From Paractinoplanes pyxinae (lineage in GTDB: Bacteria; Actinomycetota; Actinomycetes; Mycobacteriales; Micromonosporaceae): DNA of 64,000 nucleotides. The position numbers and the translations under genes were made by a program. Below the pieces are notes generated by a model that worked only from the letters and a program-made list of their open reading frames with translations, ran no database searches and was not told where the DNA came from. The stretch spans positions 1-64,000 of the forward strand of contig NZ_JAPNTZ010000014.1 in assembly GCF_026626335.1 (NCBI RefSeq), given 5' to 3'. Shown here in pieces: positions 8,248-16,637 of the stretch (the first letter of the stretch is position 1; each line of letters opens with the position of its first letter).

Positions 8248-9260
8248 CGCTCGATCCCGAAGATCTGCTTCAGCTCGGCCACGGCGTCGTCGTCGAAGCG
8301 TACGCGGCCGCCTTGCGACGAGACCGCCTCCTGGCACTTGCCGCCTAGGGTGATGACCACGTGAGCCGTGCCGATGTCGAGCCGCATCCCCGGCTGTTCG
8401 GGCCCTGCGCAGGCTTCGCTGTCGGGCACAGGATCCCGCTGGTCTTGCAGCACACGAACGATCTCGAACAGCTTCGTCGTCTCGGTGGTCTTGCCCCGCA
8501 GCGGATGGACCGGGTCGGCCGGGTCGGATGCGATCAGCTCCGCGACGGCCGGAACATCGGGCACGATCAGCCGTCCGGCGTCGACCGGCTCGGTGCGGAT
8601 GCTGCCGAGGATCTGGCGGGTCTCGGCGAGGCTCGTTCCCAGATAGACGGTGGTGCGCGACCACGGCAGGACCACCTGGAGGTCGTAGTCGCCCCGCGAG
8701 GTGTCGGCCTCGGAAATCCGGTTGGAGACCCAGGCCGGTTCGCCGCCCGGCAGCGTCAGAGAGATCGGCGGCGTCATGACGAGTCCGTCGTCGGTCATGA
8801 CAGCGCCGGCGGGCGCCCGCATCTCGCCGTCCTCGACCACGACTCTGATCACGGCGCGGGGACAGGCCGACCACGAATTCTCCGGGTCGCCCGTGGTGTC
8901 CGGGATGAGAATGGTGCGGTCCGGGTCGGCGCACGACCGGTCGCGGCCGCCGGTGATGCCCTGCCACCCGGGCGGCACCGGCAGGCGCAGACCGCCCGAC
9001 ACCAGCACTCCGTCGGCGAAGTGCGGCACCGGCAGCGGCCGGTCGATGACGCTCACCGGTGGCGGCGACGAATCCCTCTGGAACTGCGGCACCGCCAGCG
9101 CCCCGCCGGCCAGCACACCCAGCACGGCGAACGTGCCCGCTACGAGCCGCCGGCGCTGCTGGGCGCGGCGGCGCCGGGCGACCGCCGCCGCCGGGTCGAG
9201 CGTGCGCGGCTCCACCCCGGAAACCGCCTCGTCGAGCAGATCTTTGATGCGCTGCGCCAT
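8244..9260 (-). CDS. Single-pass membrane protein, probable sigma-factor partner
   Basis: 338 residues. A short cytoplasmic segment (IKDLLDEAVSGV) is followed by an arginine cluster (RRRRAQQRRR) and one membrane helix (about residues 44-62). A long extracytoplasmic domain follows, without recognised motifs but with several cysteines. It has no zinc anti-sigma HxxxCxxC motif. It sits upstream of and overlaps a SigE-family gene, so a role in holding or sensing for that sigma is likely but unproven. The start is ATG 9260 (MAQRIKDLL). A protein of the same layout is paired with the second SigE gene at 37664. Confidence 0.7.
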   Translation of the reverse strand: MAQRIKDLLDEAVSGVEPRTLDPAAAVARRRRAQQRRRLVAGTFAVLGVLAGGALAVPQFQRDSSPPPVSVIDRPLPVPHFADGVLVSGGLRLPVPPGWQGITGGRDRSCADPDRTILIPDTTGDPENSWSACPRAVIRVVVEDGEMRAPAGAVMTDDGLVMTPPISLTLPGGEPAWVSNRISEADTSRGDYDLQVVLPWSRTTVYLGTSLAETRQILGSIRTEPVDAGRLIVPDVPAVAELIASDPADPVHPLRGKTTETTKLFEIVRVLQDQRDPVPDSEACAGPEQPGMRLDIGTAHVVITLGGKCQEAVSSQGGRVRFDDDAVAELKQIFGIER

Positions 9261-9347
9261 CCGTATCCCTGTCCCCGATGAACTCCCGTCACCCTCCCAA
9301 AGACATCGGCCGCCCGCTGGGTTCCTCCATCGTGAAAAGCTGTCGAG

Positions 9348-10307
9348 ATGAATATTCGGGCTGCCGTCGTAGGGGCGGGCATCGTCGGCGCCGCCATCGC
9401 CTATGAGATCGCCCGGGCCGGCGGCGACGTCGTGCTCGTCGACAAGGCGGAGCCCGGGTCGGGAGTCACCGCCGACTCGTTCGCCTGGATCGGTGAGCCC
9501 CGCGACGGCGATAAGGAGGACGCGAGCACGCCTCTGCGGCGCGGCGCCCTCACGGACTGGCGGCGCTGGGAGCGGGAGGTGCCGGGCGTTCGCGTGCAGT
9601 GGCGCGGCGCCCTGCTGTGCGGCGAGGACGGGGACGCCGATGCGTCGGAGCTCGAGCCGAACCTGCGCCAGCCGCCCGTACGATCGGTCTTCCTCAAGAC
9701 CCACGGCGCAGTCGATCCCGTCGCGGTGACGCAGGCCTTGATACGCGCGGCACAGAGCCACGGTGCGCGCCTGCAGACGCACACTGTGGTCGACCCGCTG
9801 ACGGCTTGGGGAGACGCGGACGTGGTCGTGATCGCGGCCGGGGTGGGCGCTCCCGCGTTGCTTCGGCCGCTGGGCTTCGAGCTGCCCGTGACATCCTCGC
9901 CGGCTCATCTCGTCCGCTTCGCGGCGCCGCCCGGCCTGGTCCGCACCATCTTCGTCACCCCGGATCTGGAGGTCCGCGAGGCCGCCGACGGCGAGCTGCT
10001 GGTCGCCGCCGCCGGGGACACCCCGGACCCGGGGCCGGAGATGCTGCGCCGCCTCACCACGGCGTTCGATGCCCCGGGCGTGCGCCTGCTGGGCGTACGG
10101 ACCGGGGAGCGTCCCATGCCGGCCGACGGGATGCCGCACATCGGCCCCGTCCCGGGCGTCGAGGGCGTCTATGTGGCGGTCATGCACTCCGGGGTCACGC
10201 TGGCGGCGAAGGCAGCCCGGCTGATCGCCGAGGAGATCGTCGGCGGCGTCGAAGCCACCGATCTGGCCGGGCTGCGTCCCAGGGCCGCGACACCTCAGGC
10301 GGAGTAG
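9348..10307 (+). CDS. FAD-dependent oxidoreductase (DAO family)
   Basis: Flavoprotein of 319 residues. The N-terminal dinucleotide fold is AAVVGAGIVGAAIAYEIA with the acidic residue in VVLVDKAEPG. The FAD-linked C-terminal strand region is MPADGMPHIGPVPGVEGVYVAVMHSGVT. The layout is that of glycine oxidase or D-amino-acid dehydrogenase-like enzymes acting on an amine; the substrate cannot be read from sequence. It is transcribed alone, and its last 13 bases overlap the convergent GH99-like gene. Confidence 0.82.
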   Translation: MNIRAAVVGAGIVGAAIAYEIARAGGDVVLVDKAEPGSGVTADSFAWIGEPRDGDKEDASTPLRRGALTDWRRWEREVPGVRVQWRGALLCGEDGDADASELEPNLRQPPVRSVFLKTHGAVDPVAVTQALIRAAQSHGARLQTHTVVDPLTAWGDADVVVIAAGVGAPALLRPLGFELPVTSSPAHLVRFAAPPGLVRTIFVTPDLEVREAADGELLVAAAGDTPDPGPEMLRRLTTAFDAPGVRLLGVRTGERPMPADGMPHIGPVPGVEGVYVAVMHSGVTLAAKAARLIAEEIVGGVEATDLAGLRPRAATPQAE

Positions 10308-11959
10308 ACCTCCAGGGCGGAGAGCTGCCCGGCGGGCCAGCCGGTGTTGGCGGTGAAGGTCACGCGTACGAACCGGGCCTGAACGGACGAGCCGGTGACC
10401 GTGACGGTGTTTCCGGTGGCCGGGTCGAAGGTCCGGGCGCCGCCGGCGAAGGTCGCGAACGAGCTGCCGTTCGTGCTGGTGGCGACGGTGAGCGTCTGCG
10501 TGCGGGCGCCCCAGCCCGGCGGCAGCTTCAGGACGAGCCGGCCGACCGGCAGCGCCGAGCCCAGGTCGACCTGGATCCACTGCGGGAAGGCGTGATTCGT
10601 GCTCTCCCAATAGGTGCCGGCATCACCGTCGACGGCGTTATTGGCCCCGTACGTCTGCGTGTGGCCGCTCTCCGCCGTCGGCTTGCCGCGGGCCAGATCG
10701 CCCGTCGGCGGTGGCGGCGGCGTCGTGCCGGTGGTGGGCTGCGTCGGGCGTACGGCGGTGAGGGCCAGCTGTCCCTTCAGCATCCGCCCGCCGTCCTGGG
10801 TGATGCGCAGGTAGTAGTCGGACGAGCAGAAGGTGCCGTCCTCGTCGAGCGCGCGGATCCCGCTGCCGGCCGGGACGGAGGCGGCCGTCTCGGCGGTCTT
10901 GGCGATCTGGTTGCCCTCGTTGAACTCGTCGAACATCGAGACGTACAAGCCCTGGGCGCCCAGCTTGATCATGTTGTAGAGGCTGCGCCAGTAGAAGTCG
11001 CCGTGGCGTCGGGCGCCCGTGGAGAGGTCACCTGGCAGCACGCAGGGCTGATAGTCGATCCCGTACGCGTTGCACTCGGCCTGATCGGCGGTGTTCACAT
11101 TGGCCAGGAACCAGTCGAGCCCGTCCAGCGTTCCGGTGCGGCCGACCATCCACGGCGAGATCATGTTGAACGCGCGGTAGACGGCCTCGAACCCGGTGCG
11201 GCTGTCGTTCTTGCCCTCACGCCAGTACGTGGGCACGCCGCCGATCACGTAGCAGCCGCGCGCCTTGAACCAGTTGACGACGTCGAGGCAGGCGGCCGGG
11301 GCGAACGGGCGGCCGTCGTCGTTGAAGCCGAAGCCCCAGATGCACACCACCGGCTTGCCGTTCTGCCGGGCGTAGGCCGAGGACGACGTGTGCGCCGCCA
11401 TTTTGTTCGTCCAGTCGGTCTTGATGTCGCCCTGCATCGACGTCCAGCCCGTGACGTCGTACATGACATAGAACTTGCGACCCGTGGCCTCGGCCGCCGT
11501 GCGCACCTTGCTCGCCATGGCGTCGCGGGTCGGGCCCTCGTCGCCCATCGGGTTGAAGCGTTGGAGGGCCGCGGTGTCGATGCCGTAGGTGCGCATCCAC
11601 TGGAAGTGCGTGTCGACCGTCTGCTGGTCGTACGAGGAGAAGAGGGTGGCCGGGCGGCCGTCGCCCAGATTCGGGTACGCCGTGGGGTAGGCGCGGGTGA
11701 AGTCGCGCATGTCGGGCCAGGACACGATCGTCGTGTTGGCCGGCGAGGGCGGCTGGAAGCGGTCGCGGCTCCAATGCCACCAGCCGCCGATCGGGGCGCC
11801 GTCGCCGGGGCAGGCGAACCAGCCCTGGTAGCCGACGCTGATCTTGCCGACGACATCGCCGGGCGGGGAGGCGGCGCCGGCGGGGGAGGGACGGGTGACC
11901 AGCGCGGCGGCCGAGCAGAGGGCCGCTGTGGACAGCAAGGTGCGGCGAGTGACAGGCAT
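10295..11959 (-). CDS. Secreted GH99/GH71-like hydrolase with discoidin (CBM32-type) domain
   Basis: 554 residues. A Tat-like signal peptide (VTRRTLLSTAALCSAAALV...AGAAS) is followed by a catalytic-type domain. That domain resembles the GH71/GH99-like enzymes that release or cut alpha-linked glycans (GYQGWFACPGDG; HFQWMRTYGIDTAALQRF; YVMYDVTGW; FDEFNEGNQI). A Pro/Thr linker (TTGTTPPPPPTGDLARG) leads to a C-terminal F5/8 type C domain (about 430-554; YWESTNHAFPQWIQVDLG) for sugar binding. ATG 11959 has a good ribosome site (CAGGAG). It is probably exported to degrade an external polysaccharide; the exact substrate is unknown. Confidence 0.85.
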   Translation of the reverse strand: MPVTRRTLLSTAALCSAAALVTRPSPAGAASPPGDVVGKISVGYQGWFACPGDGAPIGGWWHWSRDRFQPPSPANTTIVSWPDMRDFTRAYPTAYPNLGDGRPATLFSSYDQQTVDTHFQWMRTYGIDTAALQRFNPMGDEGPTRDAMASKVRTAAEATGRKFYVMYDVTGWTSMQGDIKTDWTNKMAAHTSSSAYARQNGKPVVCIWGFGFNDDGRPFAPAACLDVVNWFKARGCYVIGGVPTYWREGKNDSRTGFEAVYRAFNMISPWMVGRTGTLDGLDWFLANVNTADQAECNAYGIDYQPCVLPGDLSTGARRHGDFYWRSLYNMIKLGAQGLYVSMFDEFNEGNQIAKTAETAASVPAGSGIRALDEDGTFCSSDYYLRITQDGGRMLKGQLALTAVRPTQPTTGTTPPPPPTGDLARGKPTAESGHTQTYGANNAVDGDAGTYWESTNHAFPQWIQVDLGSALPVGRLVLKLPPGWGARTQTLTVATSTNGSSFATFAGGARTFDPATGNTVTVTGSSVQARFVRVTFTANTGWPAGQLSALEVYSA

Positions 11960-12079
11960 GGGGACTCCTGAGGATCCGGGGGATACGGGGAACGGATCGA
12001 CGGTCATCGTGACAGTTCTGTTCACGAGAGCGCAATACTTGGACCACCACGCGAAATATTTGAACAGCCGTAAACGACA

Positions 12080-12181
12080 AGTAACTCTGAGTCGCGGGAT
12101 TGGCAAACTTGAAGCATGAAGAGTGCACTATGAGTGACATTCATGCTGCGTGACCTCGGTATATGCCAAGCTCAAGTTACT
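12080..12181. promoter_or_regulatory. Cluster of paired inverted repeats upstream of the STAND gene
   Basis: Four complementary word pairs occur within 102 bases. They are AGTAACT (12080-12086) with AGTTACT (12175-12181); TTGGCA (12100-12105) with TGCCAA (12164-12169); AACTTGA (12106-12112) with TCAAGTT (12172-12178); and AGCATGAA (12113-12120) with TTCATGCT (12140-12147). They surround the likely promoter of the large gene starting at 12247. The region could be an operator cluster or a folded leader. No other gene is seen in 11960-12246. Confidence 0.45.
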
Positions 12182-12246
12182 GATGGTGATCGAGGGCCGC
12201 ATGTTCCTAATCTGACGGTGAGTGACGGCGGGGGGCCGTCCGCAAC

Positions 12247-15200
12247 ATGTCGGGTGGGGCAATGGGGGGATATCCGGGGCCCAAGCGGGATCCGTGGACA
12301 GTGGCGTTGCATGCGGGTCCGGCCGACCCGCACGGACGGCCGGCGGGGGACCGGCCGCTCGGGTGCGGCGTGCTGATCGATCCGTGGCGGGTGCTGACGT
12401 GCTCGTCCGTTCTGCAAAATCGGTTCGGTACGGAAGACGAGTTGTGGGCGGCGTTCCCGAAGGCGGGTGTGCCGTGGACGGTCCGGCTGCGGGTCGTCTC
12501 GGTGCGGGCGGATGCCGCGGCCGACGTCGCGGTGCTGGTGCTGGAACGGCCGGCACCGGACGGCGTGGTGCCCGCGCCGTTGTCCCGTCCGGACGCGGCC
12601 GATCTGGTCGGCGAGCGCTGGTGGTCGTTCGGCTTCCCGGCCGACACGGCGTTCGGCGGCGACGGGCGCGGGCACGTCGGGGCGGCTCTGTCGTACGGGT
12701 GGATGCGGCTCGAGCCCGACCCGGACATCGGCCTGACCGACGGCTTCGTCGGCGCCGCCGTGTGGTCGCCCCGGTTCGAGGCCGTCGTCGGGCTCATCGG
12801 CCGCGTCCAGGTGGTCGGCGGGCGTGCCGGCGAGGCGATCGCGCTGACCGTCGCCCAGGCCACGAGCGCCCTGCCCGACGAGCGCCTGCACGACCTGGCC
12901 GGCTGGTCGGCCGCCGACGCCGGCGAATCGGCGCTGGCCGCGTGGGGCTGGTCGCTGGCGTCCGATGTGGAGGCAGCGCGGCACTGGTCGCCCCGCTCGC
13001 GGGGCGTGGCCGTCGATTCCGAGCCCGGCTACCGCTTCCGGGGTCGCCGGGCCGCGCTTTCCGTCGTGGTGGAGTGGCTGCGGCGGCCCGCCGTCGACGA
13101 CCGGGTGCTGGTGGTCACCGGCTCGCCCGGTGTCGGCAAGTCGGCGGTGCTGGGCCGGGTGGTCACCACGGCCGACCCGGGGTTCCGGGATCTGTTGCCG
13201 GCCGGCGACGACGCCCTGCGGGCCGACCTCGGCTCGGTCGCGTGTGCCGTACACGTGAAGGGAAAGACCGCCTTGGACGTGGCCGTGGAGATCGCGCGCG
13301 CCGCGGCCGTACGGATTCCGCAGAGCCCGGCCGAGCTCGCGCCCACGCTGCGGCGGCGCCTGGCCGACCGGCGAACGTCCCGCTTCAACCTGGTCGTGGA
13401 CGCGCTCGACGAGGCGGTCAGCCCCGAGCAGGCCCAGCAGATCGTCGAGGACATCGTGCTGCCGATCGTGCGCACCTGCGGCTCGGTGGGCGCGCAGGTC
13501 GTGGTGGGCACGCGGCGCAGCGACGACGGCGGCGACCTGGTGCAGCTGTTCGGATCCGACTGCGAGGTGGCCGACCTCGACAGCGAGCACTACTTCGAGG
13601 TCGAGGACCTGACCGCGTACGCGTGGGCGACCCTGCAGTTGACCGGTGCGGAACGGATGGGCAATCCGTATGCGCCGAACCACATCGCCGGTCCGGTCGC
13701 CGCGCGCATAGCGGAACTGGCCGACCGCAACTTCCTGGTGGCCGGACTGACCGCGCGCCGGCACGGGTTGTACGACCACGTCGCCGTACGACCCGAGGAT
13801 CTGGCCTTCGCGCCCGACGTCGACGACGCGCTCGAGGCGTACGTCGACCGCCTGCCCGAGGCGGGCCGGCTGGCCGCCAAACTGGCCCTGACCGCGCTGG
13901 CCTACGCGAAGGCGCCCGGCCTGTCGCTCGAGCTGTGGCACGCCTTCCTGGCCGCGTTCGGGGTGGCTGTGGAGCAGGACGAGCTGGCCGACTTCGCGCG
14001 GTCGTCGGCGGCCAACTTCCTGGTCGAGTCGAGCGGCGAGCTGCCCGGGCGGCGGTTCCGGCTGTTCCACCAGGCGCTCAACGACGCGCTGCTGCGCGAG
14101 AGGCGCTTCCGCGGGGCCACCGTGGCCGACCAGCGCGCGATCAGCCACCGTCTGATCCGGCACGGCCGCGTGCACGGCTGGTCCCAGGCCGACCAGTATC
14201 TGTTGCGGTCGCTGGCCGAGCACGCCGTGGCCGCCGGGCTCATCGACGACCTGCTGGTCGACGACGAGTACCTGCTGTACGCCGATCTGCTCCGCCTCGT
14301 GCCGCCGGCCGACTACGCCCGCACCATTCTCGGCCAGCAGCGCGCCCGGCTGCTGCGCCTCACTCCGCAGGCGGCCACGGCCAGCCCGTCCGAGCGGGCC
14401 GCCCAGTTCAGCGTCACCGCCGTGCTGGAAGGGCTCGACTCGCGGGTCGCGGTCAACCGGCGGGCGCCCTACCGGGCCGGTTGGGCGGCGGTGCAGCAGC
14501 GGCGGGAATGGGCCGTCCTCGAAGGACACACGGGCGCGGCCGGCTCGATCTGCGTGCTGCACGCCCGCAACGGCGACCTGATCGTGGTCAGCGGCGGCAC
14601 CGACGGCACGGTCCGCACCTGGGATCCGAGCACCGGGCAGCAGCGCAAGGTGATGCTGGCCGGCGCCGACGTGGTCGAGCTGGTGCCCGTCCGCATGGAC
14701 GGGCGCACGCTGGTCGCCTCGGCCGGCGCCGACGGCACGGTGCTGCTGTGGGACCCGGAAAGCGGGCAGCTGCGGCACAGCGTGCGCTGCGAGCCCGACC
14801 AGATCCGCTCGCTGACCCCGGCTCCCATGGCGGGCGACGAGGGCTTCGGCGTGGTCTGCGCGGACGGCAGCATGACGGTCTGGTCCCCGGTCGGGCGCAC
14901 CACGCGGCGCAGCATGATTCACACCGGCAAGGTGTCGGCCGCCGTGCTGTGCGGGCCGGACCGGGTGATCAGCGCGGGCACCGACGGATCGCTGCAGTAC
15001 TGGAAGCTCGGCGCGCCCGAGCCGGGCTGGGCGGCCGCCGCGCACAGCCGGGCCATCACGGCGCTCTGCCTGCTGCCCGAGCACGGCATCGTGGTGAGCG
15101 GCAGCGCCGACGGCACGGTCCGCATCGGCGACGCCGCCACGGGCATGCCGTTCGTCAAGATCGAGGTCGGCGATCCCGTACGGGCGTTGTGCCCGATGAC

Positions 15201-16320
15201 CCGGCAGGGCGCACCGCTGCTGGCGACGGCCGGCGACGACGGCATCATCCGGCTGTGGGACGTGCGCTCGGGGCAGCTGCTGCGGGCGGTGGCCACGCAC
15301 GGCGGTCCGATCCGGCGGCTGTGCGCGGTCGAGGTGCAGGGGCGGGTGCTGATCGCCACGGTCGGGGACGCGGTCGTGCGGTTGTGGGACCCGGATTTCG
15401 CCTTCGGCCCGCGCACGGGGGCGGCGGCCACCTCGGTCACCGCGCTGGCGGCGGTGTGGCAGGGCAGCAAAGACCTGGTGGCGGTCGCCTACGGCAACGG
15501 CACGGTGCAACTGCTGAACGCGGCCACGGGCGACGCGGTGGACGAGCTCACCGGCCATCGGGACGCCATCACGGGGCTGGCGCCGGTTTTCGCGTACGGG
15601 AAAATTCTGCTCGCCTCGGCCGGCGCCGACGGGACCGTGGGCATCTGGAAGCTGCAGAACGCCCGGCAGCGCGCCGATCTCCACCCCCGGCCGGGATGGT
15701 CGGCCGCCGTGTGCGCGGTTTTTGTCAACCGTCACCTGTGGATGGCCTGCGCGGGCGAGGAGGGAACCGTACGGCTGTGGGACCCGTTCACCGGCCGGCG
15801 GCGCCGCCGACGACCGTGGCGGCGCGGGAACCGAAGCGGAGGACCGATTTCGGTGCTGTTAGCGCTGCCCACGCACGACGGGCCGCGGGTCGTCTCGGGC
15901 GGCGCCGACTGCACGCTGCGGGTGTGGGACGTCGAAAGCGGGCGGCAGGAGACGGTTTTCAGCCGGCACACCGGGCGGATCCGTGCCGCCTGCGTACTGC
16001 CCTCGGGCGAGGGCGAACTGATCGCCTCGGCCGGGGACGACCAGGTGATCCGGGTGTGGGATCCGTGGACGGGCAAGCAGGTGCTGGCGTTGCAGGGCCA
16101 CACCGGACGGATCACGGCCGTGTGCCCCGTCCGGGCCGGTGACCGGATGCTGCTGGCCTCGGCCTCGCACGACGCCACCGTACGGCTGTGGGACCCGGCC
16201 ACCGGCCTGTGCGAGCTCACCATCCCGGTGCACCACGAGGCCACCGCGTGCGCCTCGGTGGCCGACGAGCTGATCGTCGGCACCACGGCCGGCGCGCTGG
16301 CGATCAGCCTGAGCCTCTAA
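12247..16320 (+). CDS. Pseudo-trypsin / STAND NTPase / WD40 repeat protein
   Basis: 1357 residues in three parts. Residues 25-215 have a chymotrypsin-like fold, but the catalytic triad is broken. The histidine position reads LTCSSV (Ser54 instead of His), the aspartate is kept (AADVAVLVL, Asp93), and the serine position reads TDGFVGAAVW (Val168). Residues 285-740 form a STAND/NACHT-like ATPase with Walker A GSPGVGKS (292-299) and Walker B NLVVDALDEA. Residues 759-1357 hold about 14 WD40 blades (DGTVRTWDPSTG, DGIIRLWDVRSG and others), enough for two propellers. STAND proteins of this shape act as ligand-triggered switches, often in defence or cell-death signalling. Here the usual effector protease looks inactive. 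Its stop overlaps the next gene's stop. Confidence 0.88.
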   Translation: MSGGAMGGYPGPKRDPWTVALHAGPADPHGRPAGDRPLGCGVLIDPWRVLTCSSVLQNRFGTEDELWAAFPKAGVPWTVRLRVVSVRADAAADVAVLVLERPAPDGVVPAPLSRPDAADLVGERWWSFGFPADTAFGGDGRGHVGAALSYGWMRLEPDPDIGLTDGFVGAAVWSPRFEAVVGLIGRVQVVGGRAGEAIALTVAQATSALPDERLHDLAGWSAADAGESALAAWGWSLASDVEAARHWSPRSRGVAVDSEPGYRFRGRRAALSVVVEWLRRPAVDDRVLVVTGSPGVGKSAVLGRVVTTADPGFRDLLPAGDDALRADLGSVACAVHVKGKTALDVAVEIARAAAVRIPQSPAELAPTLRRRLADRRTSRFNLVVDALDEAVSPEQAQQIVEDIVLPIVRTCGSVGAQVVVGTRRSDDGGDLVQLFGSDCEVADLDSEHYFEVEDLTAYAWATLQLTGAERMGNPYAPNHIAGPVAARIAELADRNFLVAGLTARRHGLYDHVAVRPEDLAFAPDVDDALEAYVDRLPEAGRLAAKLALTALAYAKAPGLSLELWHAFLAAFGVAVEQDELADFARSSAANFLVESSGELPGRRFRLFHQALNDALLRERRFRGATVADQRAISHRLIRHGRVHGWSQADQYLLRSLAEHAVAAGLIDDLLVDDEYLLYADLLRLVPPADYARTILGQQRARLLRLTPQAATASPSERAAQFSVTAVLEGLDSRVAVNRRAPYRAGWAAVQQRREWAVLEGHTGAAGSICVLHARNGDLIVVSGGTDGTVRTWDPSTGQQRKVMLAGADVVELVPVRMDGRTLVASAGADGTVLLWDPESGQLRHSVRCEPDQIRSLTPAPMAGDEGFGVVCADGSMTVWSPVGRTTRRSMIHTGKVSAAVLCGPDRVISAGTDGSLQYWKLGAPEPGWAAAAHSRAITALCLLPEHGIVVSGSADGTVRIGDAATGMPFVKIEVGDPVRALCPMTRQGAPLLATAGDDGIIRLWDVRSGQLLRAVATHGGPIRRLCAVEVQGRVLIATVGDAVVRLWDPDFAFGPRTGAAATSVTALAAVWQGSKDLVAVAYGNGTVQLLNAATGDAVDELTGHRDAITGLAPVFAYGKILLASAGADGTVGIWKLQNARQRADLHPRPGWSAAVCAVFVNRHLWMACAGEEGTVRLWDPFTGRRRRRRPWRRGNRSGGPISVLLALPTHDGPRVVSGGADCTLRVWDVESGRQETVFSRHTGRIRAACVLPSGEGELIASAGDDQVIRVWDPWTGKQVLALQGHTGRITAVCPVRAGDRMLLASASHDATVRLWDPATGLCELTIPVHHEATACASVADELIVGTTAGALAISLSL

Positions 16321-16628
16321 CGGATCTGGCGGGCGACCTCGTGATGCGTCACCGTGGTCTCGCGGTCGACCAGGAACTCGTCGTCCTCGGCGTAGAAGAC
16401 GGCCACCGAGATGTCGTCCCCGGCGAACCCGCGGATGTCGTCCAGCGAGTCCCACCAGCTCAGCGTGGTCACCTCGGACCGGCCGTCGCCGAGGTCGCGC
16501 ACCCACATCTCGGCGCCCCGGTTGCCCGGTGTCTCGCGATAGCCCGCCAGCCCCGTCCGTTCGATGTAGGCCACGTACTCGCCGGCCCGCTCGGTCCGCA
16601 CCCAGCCCCGCCACATCCGCGCGATCAT
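16317..16628 (-). CDS. Antibiotic biosynthesis monooxygenase (ABM)-like small protein
   Basis: 103 residues. It looks like a dimeric alpha/beta-barrel of the ABM family (MIARMWRGWV at the start, YRETPGNRGAEMWVRDLGDG, VTTLSWWDSLDDIRGFAGDD, FLVDRETTVTHHEVA). Members oxidise quinol-like aromatics or have housekeeping detoxification roles; the substrate here is unknown. It is convergent with the WD40 gene, their stop codons overlapping. A 9-bp gap separates it from the upstream alcohol dehydrogenase stop, with the same orientation, so the two may be co-transcribed (dehydrogenase first, this gene second). Confidence 0.75.
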   Translation of the reverse strand: MIARMWRGWVRTERAGEYVAYIERTGLAGYRETPGNRGAEMWVRDLGDGRSEVTTLSWWDSLDDIRGFAGDDISVAVFYAEDDEFLVDRETTVTHHEVARQIR

Positions 16629-16637
16629 TTCCGCAGT

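Noticed and set aside
6773..9260. A CBASS or Pycsar locus around the TIR-like gene
   Set aside because: No CD-NTase, nucleotidyl cyclase or Cap helper gene is present on either side.
12172..15735. Very long open frame antisense to the STAND/WD40 gene
   Set aside because: It is Arg/Gln/His-rich with no domain, and is the mirror of GC-rich codons. The plus-strand frame has clear domains and 14 WD40 blades.
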